Positions 1 to 8,711 of a DNA stretch of 64,000 nucleotides are shown one piece after another; within the stretch, counting starts at the first letter, position 1, and every line of letters begins with the position of its first letter. A program made the position numbers and the translations under genes. The DNA is from Chryseobacterium defluvii (GTDB lineage: Bacteria; Bacteroidota; Bacteroidia; Flavobacteriales; Weeksellaceae), in contig NZ_JACHLE010000001.1 of the NCBI RefSeq assembly GCF_014204415.1, positions 1,777,233 to 1,841,232 of the forward strand, written 5' to 3'. A model generated the notes under the pieces. It had not been told where the DNA came from. It ran no database searches and worked only from the letters and a program-made list of their open reading frames with translations.

Positions 1-657
1 TTGGCCAGGCAGCTTTTATCTAATATAGAAATCAACGCTTATGTGTCTTCCGTAGGTGAGATCTTCTGTGAGAAGCCTTATCAGGATCTGGATTTCTCAA
101 AAACGGAAAGCAACGATGTACGCTGTCCGGATGCTGAAACGGCAGAAAAAATGATCGCCAGGATCAAGGAGATCAAAAAAGAAGGCAACACAATTGGTGG
201 AACCATAACCTGCGTTATTAAGAATGTTCCCATAGGAATCGGGGAACCCGTTTTTTCCAAATTACAGGCCGAGCTGGCCAAAGCAATGCTCAACATCAAT
301 GCCTGCAAAGGCTTTGAATATGGAAGCGGATTCTGCGGAGCAAAAATGACAGGGAAAGAGCATAATGATGCTTTCAATACGGATTTCACTACAAAATCAA
401 ACCTTTCAGGCGGCATTCAGGGCGGGATATCCAACGGAATGGATATTTATTTCAGAGTGGCCTTCAAACCTGTGGCAACTATTCTAAGGCCTCAGGAAAG
501 TGTAGATAAAGAAGGGAATCTGGTCATTGTGGAAGGAAAAGGAAGACACGACCCATGTGTACTTCCAAGAGCGGTTCCCATAGTAGAAAACCTTGCCGCT
601 TTTGTATTGGCCGACCTGTTCCTGATCAACAAAACAAGAAATTTAAATCAATTTTAA
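1..657 (+). CDS. aroC: Chorismate synthase, C-terminal part (5' end outside window)
   Basis: Last enzyme of the shikimate pathway: it converts 5-enolpyruvylshikimate-3-phosphate to chorismate using reduced FMN, in the cytoplasm. The 218 residues here match the C-terminal 60% of the usual 350-360 residue protein, so about 140 residues lie upstream of base 1. The TTG at base 1 is an internal codon, not a start. Family motifs seen are the glycine-rich [10 protein letters not shown] (about residues 137-146 of the visible part) and the signature GRHDPC followed by LPRAVP (about 181-191). The reading frame is intact to the stop at 655-657. The next gene begins 15 bases later, so they may be co-transcribed. 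Confidence 0.95.
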   Translation: MARQLLSNIEINAYVSSVGEIFCEKPYQDLDFSKTESNDVRCPDAETAEKMIARIKEIKKEGNTIGGTITCVIKNVPIGIGEPVFSKLQAELAKAMLNINACKGFEYGSGFCGAKMTGKEHNDAFNTDFTTKSNLSGGIQGGISNGMDIYFRVAFKPVATILRPQESVDKEGNLVIVEGKGRHDPCVLPRAVPIVENLAAFVLADLFLINKTRNLNQF

Positions 658-672
658 ACAAAGATAGTGGTA

Positions 673-1236
673 ATGAAAAATTACTGGGAGAAAGCAATTA
701 CTTTCGAAGAATATATAGAAATTGCAAAACAGAGACTGGAAAACCCTGATAATCCGAAGGATATAGAATATAAACAGTATTATGAACTGGGACTTCAAAG
801 GATCGACAGGACTTTAAAAAAGTATAGTCCCGATGAAGATCAGACAAATGAACTTCTATCTAAAAATTTTGACGGGAAAATCCTGATCATTTCTGAAGCA
901 TGGTGTGGAGATGCCAGTGCAACGGTTCCGGCTTTGGTAAAATTCTTCGAAGGGAAAAATGAAGTAAAGATCTTCCTGAGAGACAGTGATACCAGCCTTA
1001 TCGATCAATTTTTGACCAACGGAACCCAATCTATCCCGAAAGTTATTATTTTAGACAAAGACCTGAATGTTAAAAATTCATGGGGCCCGCGTCCGAAATA
1101 CGGTACTGAATTGTTAATGAAGTTCAAAGCAGATCCTGAAGCTTATCCAAGGGAACAGTTTTATAATGATCTGCAGCTTTATTATGCAAAAAACAAGGGT
1201 AAAGATGCTATTCAGGAAATTTTAGAATTATTGTAA
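673..1236 (+). CDS. Thioredoxin-fold protein with a WCGD (single-cysteine) active site
   Basis: Predicted cytoplasmic thioredoxin-fold protein of 187 residues with no signal peptide. The N-terminal 65 residues are helical. The thioredoxin-like part follows, with W-C-G-D at residues 77-80 where a thioredoxin has W-C-x-x-C, and a cis-proline loop QSIPKV near residue 122. The second cysteine is absent, so an ordinary dithiol cycle is not possible; family members of this type (Thioredoxin_9-like) are of unclear function. I chose the ATG at 673. A GTG two codons earlier (667) is in frame but leaves the product essentially unchanged. The stop is 13 bases before the next thioredoxin-like gene, which suggests an operon. 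Confidence 0.85.
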   Translation: MKNYWEKAITFEEYIEIAKQRLENPDNPKDIEYKQYYELGLQRIDRTLKKYSPDEDQTNELLSKNFDGKILIISEAWCGDASATVPALVKFFEGKNEVKIFLRDSDTSLIDQFLTNGTQSIPKVIILDKDLNVKNSWGPRPKYGTELLMKFKADPEAYPREQFYNDLQLYYAKNKGKDAIQEILELL

Positions 1237-1249
1237 AGAATCCTTTTTT

Positions 1250-1789
1250 ATGAAAAAAAATATAATTTATATTGTATTGGTCATCATTATAGGTATCATT
1301 GCCTTTGTTCCTGGAGTAAAGGATTATTTAAGAGACCAGTTCTTCCCGATCGCAGCAGTTGAAAATGCCGTTACGATAAGTGAAGAGGATTATGACATCG
1401 ATCTCCAGGGGATCAATGTTCCGAGTACCAATCTTAAGAATTTCAGGGGAAAACCTGTTTTTCTGAATTTTTGGGGAACATGGTGCCCGCCATGCCGGAA
1501 AGAATGGCCAAGTATTCAGAAATTGTATGATACTAAAAAAGGCAAGATAGAGTTTGTTCTTATCGCCATGAAGGATGAAGAATCTGCGGTAAGAAAATTC
1601 CTGCAGGAAAATAATTATACGGTTCCCGTGTATATTGCCCAAAGCCCCATCTCTGAAAAGCTCCTTCCAAAGGTATTTCCCACTACCTTCCTTTTAGACA
1701 AAACAGGCAGGATCCTCATTAAGGAAGATGCTTACAGAGACTGGAACACGGAATCCACCCATAAGTTTATCGATAATATTATTAAATAA
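1250..1789 (+). CDS. Membrane-anchored TlpA-like thiol-disulfide oxidoreductase
   Basis: Thioredoxin-like protein of the TlpA/ResA group, 179 residues. An N-terminal hydrophobic segment (about residues 4-20) should anchor it in the inner membrane, with the catalytic domain in the periplasm. The redox motif WGTWCPPCRKEW includes CPPC at residues 79-82, and the cis-proline stretch FPTTFLLD is near residue 144. Proteins of this family reduce disulfides, for example in apocytochromes c during maturation; the real partner here is unknown. It follows the single-cysteine thioredoxin-like gene by 13 bases and is followed by an AT-rich gap. Confidence 0.9.
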   Translation: MKKNIIYIVLVIIIGIIAFVPGVKDYLRDQFFPIAAVENAVTISEEDYDIDLQGINVPSTNLKNFRGKPVFLNFWGTWCPPCRKEWPSIQKLYDTKKGKIEFVLIAMKDEESAVRKFLQENNYTVPVYIAQSPISEKLLPKVFPTTFLLDKTGRILIKEDAYRDWNTESTHKFIDNIIK

Positions 1790-1875
1790 CTTTTTTTTAA
1801 CTAAAATTTATAATTATTTGGTACAGAATTTGAGAATTTTGTAGAGTTGGAAAAATATTTAAAACTAAACACAAA

Positions 1876-2223
1876 ATGAAATATTCAAAATTAAATCTGG
1901 CTAAAGAGGCGATCAGCCACAAAGGTTTTGTAAAAAAGATCCCTGACATTTTCAGAATGGTAAAAATGTGGAAAAAAGGAAACTATCCTATGAAATCCAT
2001 TGATATTATCCTTCCGCTGTTAGGCCTTTTGTACGTGATCTCCCCTATCGATCTCCTTCCGGAAGTTGCCGTACCGGTAATAGGAGTACTGGATGATTTA
2101 GCCATTCTTTCTCTCGCCATCCCGAAACTCATCAGAGAAGTAGATAAATTCTTACTTTGGGAAGCCGAGCAGAAATACAGTTCAGGCAGCACAAAAGTGA
2201 TCGATGCTGAAATTGTAGAATAA
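1876..2223 (+). CDS. YkvA family protein (DUF1232)
   Basis: Small membrane-associated protein of 115 residues with the DUF1232 core: a basic N-terminal region, then the hydrophobic stretch around residues 43-65 with the characteristic LYVISPIDLLPE and the following ..GVLDDLAILSLA pattern. The family is widespread and its function is not established. It has its own upstream AT-rich region and a strong hairpin just after the stop, so it is likely a single-gene transcript. Confidence 0.88.
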   Translation: MKYSKLNLAKEAISHKGFVKKIPDIFRMVKMWKKGNYPMKSIDIILPLLGLLYVISPIDLLPEVAVPVIGVLDDLAILSLAIPKLIREVDKFLLWEAEQKYSSGSTKVIDAEIVE

Positions 2224-2241
2224 TTTACAGATAATATCCTT

Positions 2242-2274
2242 TAAGCCATTCCAGTAATTGGGGTGGCTTTTTTT
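2242..2274 (+). terminator. Rho-independent terminator after the YkvA-like gene
   Basis: Stem AAGCCAttCC / GGggTGGCTT with a short loop, followed by a run of seven T. It lies 18 bases after the stop at 2223. Confidence 0.75.
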
Positions 2275-2310
2275 AGAGATAAGAAATTTTTAAGCCTTAT
2301 TCCAAATGAT

Positions 2311-2318
2311 TACCTTTG
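2311..2318 (+). promoter_or_regulatory. Putative -7 promoter element of the UMP synthase gene
   Basis: TACCTTTG fits the Bacteroidetes -7 consensus TAnnTTTG. The -33 position, 19 bases upstream (2288-2291), reads TTTT rather than TTTG. The start codon at 2338 is 19 bases downstream of the box. Confidence 0.5.
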
Positions 2319-2337
2319 CAACATCTAATAAAAAATA

Positions 2338-3717
2338 ATGGAAAGTAAAAAAGAATTCTTTTTAGAATGCTACAAACTGGGAATCATCAAGTTCGGAAGG
2401 TTTACTTTAAAAAGCGGTATTGAGAGCCCTTTCTACGTAGATCTGAGACCTCTGGCTTCCGATCCTAAAATTTTAAAAAATCTTGCCAATTATTTACTGG
2501 AAATGCTTCCTTTAGATAATTTCGACCTGATCTGCGGTGTCCCTTATGCTGCTCTTCCCATGGCTACAGCTATGTCTCTGGAAAGCTATATCCCGCTGAT
2601 CATTAAGCGAAAAGAAGCAAAAAGCTATGGCACTAAAAAGATGATCGAAGGAATTTACCAGAAAGGTCAAAACTGCCTTTTGGTAGAGGACGTGATTACT
2701 TCCGGAAAATCTCTGGTGGAAACCATTGCTGAAATTGAGCATGAAGACATTAAGGTTTCCGATATTGTTGTTGTGCTTGACAGGGAACAGGGCGGAAAAC
2801 AGCTTCTGGAAAGCAAAGGATACAGGGTGCATACCCTTTTCAATATTTCCGAGGTTTGCGACATTCTTCAGGAAAACGGGGAGTTGACAGATGAAGAGGT
2901 AAAAAGGATCCATGATTTTCTTCAGGGAAACCATATTCAGTTTGAAGAAAAAACCAGAAGCTCTTATGAGCAAAAACTGAAAAATGCACAGCACTCCGTT
3001 TCTAAAAAGCTGTTAGAACTTGCCTTGGCAAAACAGTCCAATCTTATTGCCTCTGCAGACGTTACAACCACTAAAGAATTATTAGAACTGGCTGATAAAG
3101 TAGGCCCGCATATTATTGCTTTAAAAACCCATATTGATATCATCTCCGATTTTGAATATGAGAAAACGATCACTCCGCTAAAAGACCTTGCCGCAAAACA
3201 TCAGTTCCTGTTAATGGAAGACAGAAAATTTGCTGATATCGGGAATACTCAGGAGCTTCAGTTTACCAGCGGTGTTTTCAAAATCACAGATTGGGCAGAT
3301 TTTGTGACCTCTCAGGTGATCGGTGGTTTCGAATCATTGGACTGCTTCAAAAATGTAGGCGTTGTTGCCATTATAGGCATGTCTTCCAAAGGAACCTTAA
3401 CAACCAATGAGTACCGTGAAGAGGCCCTTAAAATTGCCCTATCCCATCCGAATGTTATTGGCGGGGTTTCCCAGAATCCGGTTCCGGAAGAAATTCTTTT
3501 ATTCACTCCCGGAGTAAATCTGGCGGACTCAGGAGACGGAAAAGGACAGCAATACAACACCCCTGAATATGTTTTCAAAAACCTTCACACAGATTTCATA
3601 ATCGTAGGAAGAGGAATTTATAAAGCGGATCAAGCTGAAGAAGCTGCTATCGCTTATAAAAATGAGGGCTGGAAGGCTTACCTGGATTCTTTGGAAAAAA
3701 AAGTGATTCAGGACTGA
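2338..3717 (+). CDS. Bifunctional UMP synthase: orotate phosphoribosyltransferase / OMP decarboxylase fusion
   Basis: Catalyses the last two steps of UMP synthesis (orotate to OMP to UMP) in the cytoplasm. Residues 1 to about 200 are orotate phosphoribosyltransferase: the PRPP-binding motif LLVEDVITSGKS is at 114-125 and the substrate loop RKEAKSYGTKK at 91-101. After a linker, residues 215-459 are OMP decarboxylase with K263 in ALKTHID and the catalytic D-x-K-x-x-D array in EDRKFADIGNT (D295, K297, D300). That second motif and the domain order are the eukaryote-like type; most bacteria have separate pyrE and pyrF. The frame is open throughout, so this is a genuine fusion and not a read-through. 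No other pyrimidine gene is adjacent. Confidence 0.95.
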   Translation: MESKKEFFLECYKLGIIKFGRFTLKSGIESPFYVDLRPLASDPKILKNLANYLLEMLPLDNFDLICGVPYAALPMATAMSLESYIPLIIKRKEAKSYGTKKMIEGIYQKGQNCLLVEDVITSGKSLVETIAEIEHEDIKVSDIVVVLDREQGGKQLLESKGYRVHTLFNISEVCDILQENGELTDEEVKRIHDFLQGNHIQFEEKTRSSYEQKLKNAQHSVSKKLLELALAKQSNLIASADVTTTKELLELADKVGPHIIALKTHIDIISDFEYEKTITPLKDLAAKHQFLLMEDRKFADIGNTQELQFTSGVFKITDWADFVTSQVIGGFESLDCFKNVGVVAIIGMSSKGTLTTNEYREEALKIALSHPNVIGGVSQNPVPEEILLFTPGVNLADSGDGKGQQYNTPEYVFKNLHTDFIIVGRGIYKADQAEEAAIAYKNEGWKAYLDSLEKKVIQD

Positions 3718-3771
3718 AATCTTGCAGAATGTTTTCAAAATAAGTTTATATTTGACGCTTGATCAAGGATT

Positions 3772-6594
3772 TTGAAAAAGGTTATTAGTATTTGTCTTAT
3801 TTTGTTTTTGGGTGCTGCGGAACTTTCGGCACAAACAGACAGTATTTATATTGAAGCAAAACTGTCTTCGGATAAAAAGACGCTGGAAGTAAACCAGGAA
3901 TTGGTGTATTACAACCGTTCGGAAAAAGATTTACATACCATAAAGCTTTTAAACTGGGTTTCCGCTTATAAAAAAAGAGGAACCTCTCTGGTGTACAGAA
4001 AACTGGAAGACAGAAATAATGACCTGCATTTTGCCAAACCGGAACAGCTGGGTAAACTGTTGAATTTAAATATTCCCCAAGCTGACCATCAGCCTGTTCC
4101 AATAATAGATATCTCAGAGGAAAATATCTTTATCCCCCTTAATACGGTATTAAAGCCCGGTGAAAGTACTAAACTGGCGATACGGTATCAGGTACAGCTG
4201 CCTGACAGCGGATTTACCGGATACGGAACCTCTGATACAAGTACGGCATTAAAATATTTCTTTATTGTTCCGGATCATTTTGATCCGGACAATATTTCCA
4301 AAAGAAACTATCACGATATTGAAGAATCAGTAAGTTTTGATACTCATTGGACTGTTAATTTCGATATTCCTGTCAATTATTTTATTGAAAGTAACCTTCA
4401 ACAGGTTCAGATGAATTCTTTTAAAGGATATCTGGATTCGGATCCTGAATTCCTGATCTCTCAGAATGAATATCCTTCCATAAAAGTCAAAACACAGGAA
4501 ATAGATACGGAAATAAAATTCGGATACAATTTAAAGCCTGAAGAAAAGCAGAATCTGGAATTTTATCTTCCTTTGCATTTACAGTTCATTAAGGAAAGAA
4601 CGGGCTTTATTCCCAAAAAACTTTTCATTTCTGATAAGTTCAGGGGAAAAGAAGATTTTTTCGGGAACAATGACATCAAATTCTGGAAATTCAAATTCCA
4701 GCTATTTACAGATGCGGAGAAAACAGATCTGGACTATTTTGGAATTATTACAAAAAAGATCCTGGATGAAAATATCATTGCCGATAAGCAGGACCACCAC
4801 TGGTTCAAAAACGGTTTAAAGTCTTATCTGGAAATTCAGTACCTGAAAAAATTCTATAATGAAACCAAACTTCTCGGTCATTTGCCTGAAGCTAAAATTT
4901 TTGGTGTAAAGCCTTTAAAACTGTTCCATGCTTCAGAACTTAAGCTATCAGACCGTTATGGAATTGCCTATCAGTACATCATGTCACAGAATCTTGATCA
5001 GAAGATCGACGAAAAATTTGCAGTTCTAAGCAATTTTAACGATATGGCGATCAGTAGCTTTGAAACAGGTACATTATTCGATCATACAGCAGAAAAAATA
5101 GGCGTTGAACGATTTGATAGTTTATTAAAGGATTATGTAGATAAGAATATCCATAAGCAGATCAATCCGGATGATTTTTTACAGGAGCTTTCCGAAAAAG
5201 ATAAAACAACCCATTATTTGTCAGGTTTTCTCACTCAGAAGAACAGGGTCAATTTTAAGTTAAGAAAATTCAAAAAGGAAGGTGATTCCCTGAATATAAC
5301 CATTTCCAAGAACACGGATGATGCGATTCCTGTAAAACTGGAGACCCAAACCCGCGAAGGAGAAACCAACAGTTACTGGATAGAAACCAAAGAACGCGAA
5401 AGAGACATGATGGTTACTATACCGGCTCTTGATACTTATAAGATTACTTTAAACGACGATTATATTTTCCCGGAAGCCAATTACCGCGATAATTTTCTAT
5501 ATGCAAAAGGGTTTTTCTCTAATACAAAGAAGATCAAATTAAAACTGATCAAGGACATTCCTAATCCTGAGTTTAATGAAATCTACCTAAACCCAAGGAT
5601 ACGTTTCAGTAATGCTTATGATAAGTTCCTTTTCGGGATCAATTTTAAAAACCAGTCTTTATTTGATCAAAAATTCCTGTATTCCATTACCCCGATGTAT
5701 AGCTCGGGTACGGGAAAACTTACGGGCTCCGGAACCGTTTCGTACTCGTTCCTTCCTGCTGAAAGTATTTTCAGGAGCCTGACGTTTGGAGTTTCCGGCT
5801 CTTATTTCCATTATGATTATGATCTTGCTTACAGAAAAGCATCTATTTTTTCAAATTTAAGTTTCAGAAAAAACCCAAGAAGTACCGTAAGCAGAGGGAT
5901 CGGCATATCTTATAATTATTATGAGCGGGATCTGAGCCCGGTAATGATCGCAAACAGAGATTATGACAAATACAATTTGTGGAGCGTCGGCTACGGATAT
6001 ACGGACAACCAGATGATCCATGAAAAAAGCCTGAGTATAAGCGCCCAAGGAATGGAAGATTTTAATAAAATTACAGCTGAAGGTCTTTACAGATGGGAAT
6101 TTGCCCCAAAACAAAAATTAAGCTTAAGGCTCTTTGCGGGATATTTTATGAGGAATGATACCCGAAATAACACCTTCAATTATGGTATTTCAAGGGTATC
6201 CAACTATTCTTTTTCTTATAGCCTTTTGGGAGAAAGTGCAACCGGGGGGCTTCTATCCCAGCAGTTTATCCTTGCAGACGGTGGTTTCAAATCATTTATT
6301 CCGGGAAGCGTTAATCAATGGATTACCTCGTTCAATGTGGATTCAAGCGTGTGGAAAATATTCCATGTATATGCAGATGCAGGGATTTATAAAAATAAGA
6401 ACTCTTCCACCCAGTTTATCTGGGACAGCGGTATAAAAGTAAGGGTAATTCCTGATTTCCTTGAGGTGTACTTCCCTATTCAGTCTTCTCTGGGCTTTGA
6501 GCCTTCGTTTAAGGACTATGCCAAGCGTATACGATATACTCTGGTCCTTAACCTGGGAGCCATTATCAATGCGGCGAGAAGAGGATGGTATTAA
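3772..6594 (+). CDS. M1-peptidase-like protein with outer-membrane barrel-like C-terminus, probably catalytically inactive
   Basis: Secreted or outer-membrane protein of 940 residues. Residues 1-20 are a signal peptide ending in LSAQ. Residues 20-250 resemble the N-terminal beta domain of M1 (gluzincin) aminopeptidases. The segment DHHWFKNGLKSYLE (around residues 341-354) looks like the W-x-x-E-G region that follows HExxH, but no HExxH zinc motif is present upstream, so peptidase activity is doubtful. From about residue 590 the sequence becomes aromatic-rich amphipathic strands typical of an outer-membrane barrel, with YNYYER and SVSYSF-like segments. The start is TTG at 3772, chosen because it directly precedes the signal peptide and no ATG is available. 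Function is unknown; similar fusions are seen in Flavobacteriia. Confidence 0.75.
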   Translation: MKKVISICLILFLGAAELSAQTDSIYIEAKLSSDKKTLEVNQELVYYNRSEKDLHTIKLLNWVSAYKKRGTSLVYRKLEDRNNDLHFAKPEQLGKLLNLNIPQADHQPVPIIDISEENIFIPLNTVLKPGESTKLAIRYQVQLPDSGFTGYGTSDTSTALKYFFIVPDHFDPDNISKRNYHDIEESVSFDTHWTVNFDIPVNYFIESNLQQVQMNSFKGYLDSDPEFLISQNEYPSIKVKTQEIDTEIKFGYNLKPEEKQNLEFYLPLHLQFIKERTGFIPKKLFISDKFRGKEDFFGNNDIKFWKFKFQLFTDAEKTDLDYFGIITKKILDENIIADKQDHHWFKNGLKSYLEIQYLKKFYNETKLLGHLPEAKIFGVKPLKLFHASELKLSDRYGIAYQYIMSQNLDQKIDEKFAVLSNFNDMAISSFETGTLFDHTAEKIGVERFDSLLKDYVDKNIHKQINPDDFLQELSEKDKTTHYLSGFLTQKNRVNFKLRKFKKEGDSLNITISKNTDDAIPVKLETQTREGETNSYWIETKERERDMMVTIPALDTYKITLNDDYIFPEANYRDNFLYAKGFFSNTKKIKLKLIKDIPNPEFNEIYLNPRIRFSNAYDKFLFGINFKNQSLFDQKFLYSITPMYSSGTGKLTGSGTVSYSFLPAESIFRSLTFGVSGSYFHYDYDLAYRKASIFSNLSFRKNPRSTVSRGIGISYNYYERDLSPVMIANRDYDKYNLWSVGYGYTDNQMIHEKSLSISAQGMEDFNKITAEGLYRWEFAPKQKLSLRLFAGYFMRNDTRNNTFNYGISRVSNYSFSYSLLGESATGGLLSQQFILADGGFKSFIPGSVNQWITSFNVDSSVWKIFHVYADAGIYKNKNSSTQFIWDSGIKVRVIPDFLEVYFPIQSSLGFEPSFKDYAKRIRYTLVLNLGAIINAARRGWY

Positions 6595-6684
6595 AAATTG
6601 CTATGATTTTTATTGCAAAGTACTCAAAGATTTTTTAAATAAGACTGTTTTTAAGTTCGCAAAGGCGTTACATTTCATAAAACA

Positions 6685-6712
6685 AAAACAGCCATTCTTT
6701 GAATGACTGTTT
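6685..6712. terminator. Bidirectional terminator between convergent genes
   Basis: Near-perfect stem AACAGcCATTC / GAATGaCTGTT with loop TTT. It has an A-run on the left, which is a T-run for the minus strand, so it can serve the minus-strand gene ending at 6737 and probably also the gene ending at 6594. Confidence 0.65.
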
Positions 6713-6736
6713 CCGGGGATATTTTAAAAATATATA

Positions 6737-7678
6737 TTAATCTTTCAGGATCTTTTGAGACACCGGTACATTATTTACTGTACCTGTAACAATATAATTT
6801 CCTGCTGACAGATCAGAAACATTGATCGTTTCATCTGCTTTTACTGACAATGTTTTTACCACCTGCCCCAGCATATTGTAAACCTTCACATCTTTAGCCT
6901 GAGCACCGAAAGTAATTTCATTATCATTCACGAAAGTATTCTTAACAAAACTTCCTTTTATATTTTTCACATCGGTTACAGCCAGAACAGGGGCATACGT
7001 TCTTGCCACCAGATTATCAATGGAAACATTGCCGGTTCCTGAAGTAGCATTTCCTGCTTCTCTTATAGCTACTCCGCCTAATGTTGCCCCTGAAGCTCCT
7101 GTTCCTAAAGAATTGGTCAAAAGAGGCTGGGAATTGATCTGTAAAGTCGCCGAATTGGTAGAAGCATTGTTATCAATAGTATAAGTCATCAGAATATTGG
7201 CAGGAGTACCGTATGGGATTTCCGTACCATATGTGGGTGCCGGAGCCGGACTTCCTGCCCCATTATTCAATACTCCTAAGGTATATCCTGTAGCAGATCC
7301 TTTGATATAAAGCCTAGCATTGAAGTTTCCCGGAGAAGCTCCCGATGAAACCGTAAACATTAAGAAATAATCGCCGGATGTAGTTAGACCCGTTGCACTG
7401 GCCACATTAATCGTAGCAGAGTAATCAGCCTTACTGATCCCTGTGGGAGAAACATTATAAACTGCTGAAAATGCTTTATTAACATCCTCATTGTTTCCCG
7501 CCACCAGATTGGCAGTGTTACCATCAGATAAAATCTGTCCTGCAGTTCCACTATGGGTTGTCCACCCGTTTGCATTCAGAGCGCCAGCGACACTGAAATT
7601 GTCGGTCAGCACAGTCGTCTGTGCATTCATAAAGGCAATAGCAGACACTATTCCTAAAACTGTAAAGATCCTTTTCAT
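6737..7678 (-). CDS. T9SS type A sorting domain protein (secreted, function unknown)
   Basis: Secreted protein of 313 residues. Residues 1-19 form a signal peptide ending in FMNAQ. The middle 200 residues are Ser/Thr/Gly/Asn-rich and beta-strand-like, resembling the jelly-roll carbohydrate or adhesion domains common in surface proteins; no catalytic motif is visible. The last 75 residues are a type A T9SS sorting domain: KDVKVYNMLGQVVKT, then a G-x-Y-I-V-T-G segment and the terminal SQKILKD. It should be moved through the outer membrane by the type IX system and released or attached to lipopolysaccharide. The neighbouring gene at 7768-8559 has a closely similar C-terminus and similar general layout. 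Confidence 0.85.
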   Translation of the reverse strand: MKRIFTVLGIVSAIAFMNAQTTVLTDNFSVAGALNANGWTTHSGTAGQILSDGNTANLVAGNNEDVNKAFSAVYNVSPTGISKADYSATINVASATGLTTSGDYFLMFTVSSGASPGNFNARLYIKGSATGYTLGVLNNGAGSPAPAPTYGTEIPYGTPANILMTYTIDNNASTNSATLQINSQPLLTNSLGTGASGATLGGVAIREAGNATSGTGNVSIDNLVARTYAPVLAVTDVKNIKGSFVKNTFVNDNEITFGAQAKDVKVYNMLGQVVKTLSVKADETINVSDLSAGNYIVTGTVNNVPVSQKILKD

Positions 7679-7718
7679 TATGTAAAGTTTAAAATTTATA
7701 TTATAAAATTACAAAAAA

Positions 7719-7743
7719 ACCGTCATTTTTATAAAATGACGGT
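7719..7743 (-). terminator. Terminator of the T9SS gene at 7768-8559
   Basis: Stem ACCGTCATTTT / AAATGACGGT with a 4-base loop. On the minus strand it is followed by a run of eight T. Confidence 0.8.
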
Positions 7744-7767
7744 CAATATTTAACAAATAATTAAAAA

Positions 7768-8559
7768 CTATTTTTTAAGTACTTTTTGAGAAACTGCCTC
7801 CCCATTTACGGTTCCGGTCACAATATAGTTTCCTCTTGTCAATTCAGAAACATTTAAACTAGCCCCTTCTTTTGAAGAAGTTTTTACAATCTGACCATAC
7901 ATATTGTAAATTTTAACATCTTTTACCTGAGACCCGAAAACAATCTCGTCAGCATCAACATAAGTATTCCTGATGAAGCTTCCTTTTTTATTTTTGATAT
8001 CATTCACTGCTAAAGTAGAACTTGTACCCACAAGTTTCACATCATCAATTCTCCATTCGGTTCCGTTTGTCCCGGTAAATCTGATACTTAGGTTTGCAGT
8101 AGAAGGAATAGTTCCTGTCGGGCTGATATATGCCCAGGTAGCGGTTCCTGATCCTGTCGGTCTTGAATAAGAAAGGGCGGTCCAGTTAGTTCCATCCGAG
8201 CTTACTTCAACAGTCAGTTCATTATTTGCAGCAGTAGCTCCTTTTCTTTGGCCGAAAGAAAGCTGAATACTTGTATAATTGGTTGTATCAATACCGGAAA
8301 TGATAAAAGTTTCACTGGCAGCATTGACCATTACATTTGCTCCTGCAGAAGCTTCAGGGTAATTAGTTGTAGAAGAAGCATTGGTAGCTCTTACATCTGC
8401 TGTCCCGGAATAAGTGATCGGGCTTCCGTTTTGAAAAGTATTGGCAGAAATTGCTGTTGTTGCAGTAGCAGTACCCATATCCTCAGAATAAATAGTAGTC
8501 TGAGCAAAAGATGTGATAGCAAACATTGCTGTAGCTATTAGCGAATAAAATTTTTTCAT
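7768..8559 (-). CDS. T9SS type A sorting domain protein (secreted, function unknown)
   Basis: Secreted protein of 263 residues with an N-terminal signal peptide ending in TSFAQ (residues 1-19). Residues 20-185 are a beta-rich module with strong Thr/Ser/Ala bias and a W-R-I-D-D-V-K segment at its end, typical of choice-of-anchor or lectin-like jelly rolls. Residues 190-263 are a type A sorting domain (KDVKIYNMYGQIVKT, GNYIVTG, SQKVLKK). The sorting domain is clearly paralogous to that of the gene at 6737-7678, while the N-terminal modules differ in length. A separate terminator follows this gene, so the two are likely transcribed separately. Confidence 0.85.
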   Translation of the reverse strand: MKKFYSLIATAMFAITSFAQTTIYSEDMGTATATTAISANTFQNGSPITYSGTADVRATNASSTTNYPEASAGANVMVNAASETFIISGIDTTNYTSIQLSFGQRKGATAANNELTVEVSSDGTNWTALSYSRPTGSGTATWAYISPTGTIPSTANLSIRFTGTNGTEWRIDDVKLVGTSSTLAVNDIKNKKGSFIRNTYVDADEIVFGSQVKDVKIYNMYGQIVKTSSKEGASLNVSELTRGNYIVTGTVNGEAVSQKVLKK

Positions 8560-8711
8560 GATTTTTTTAAATTTACTTATTAATAATTTGGACTGCTAAA
8601 ATACAGGTATTTTTTCGTTTCAGACAATAATTAGGTTAATTTTTTGTTAATATTGCTTAAACCCTTACTATTAACATTTTTTAATTATTTTTACCAATCA
8701 TTTTAAAGGGC

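Noticed and set aside
2512..2994. 160-codon frame on the minus strand inside the UMP synthase gene
   Set aside because: Opposite strand of a well-supported enzyme with all motifs; composition is typical of an antisense shadow and there is no start context.
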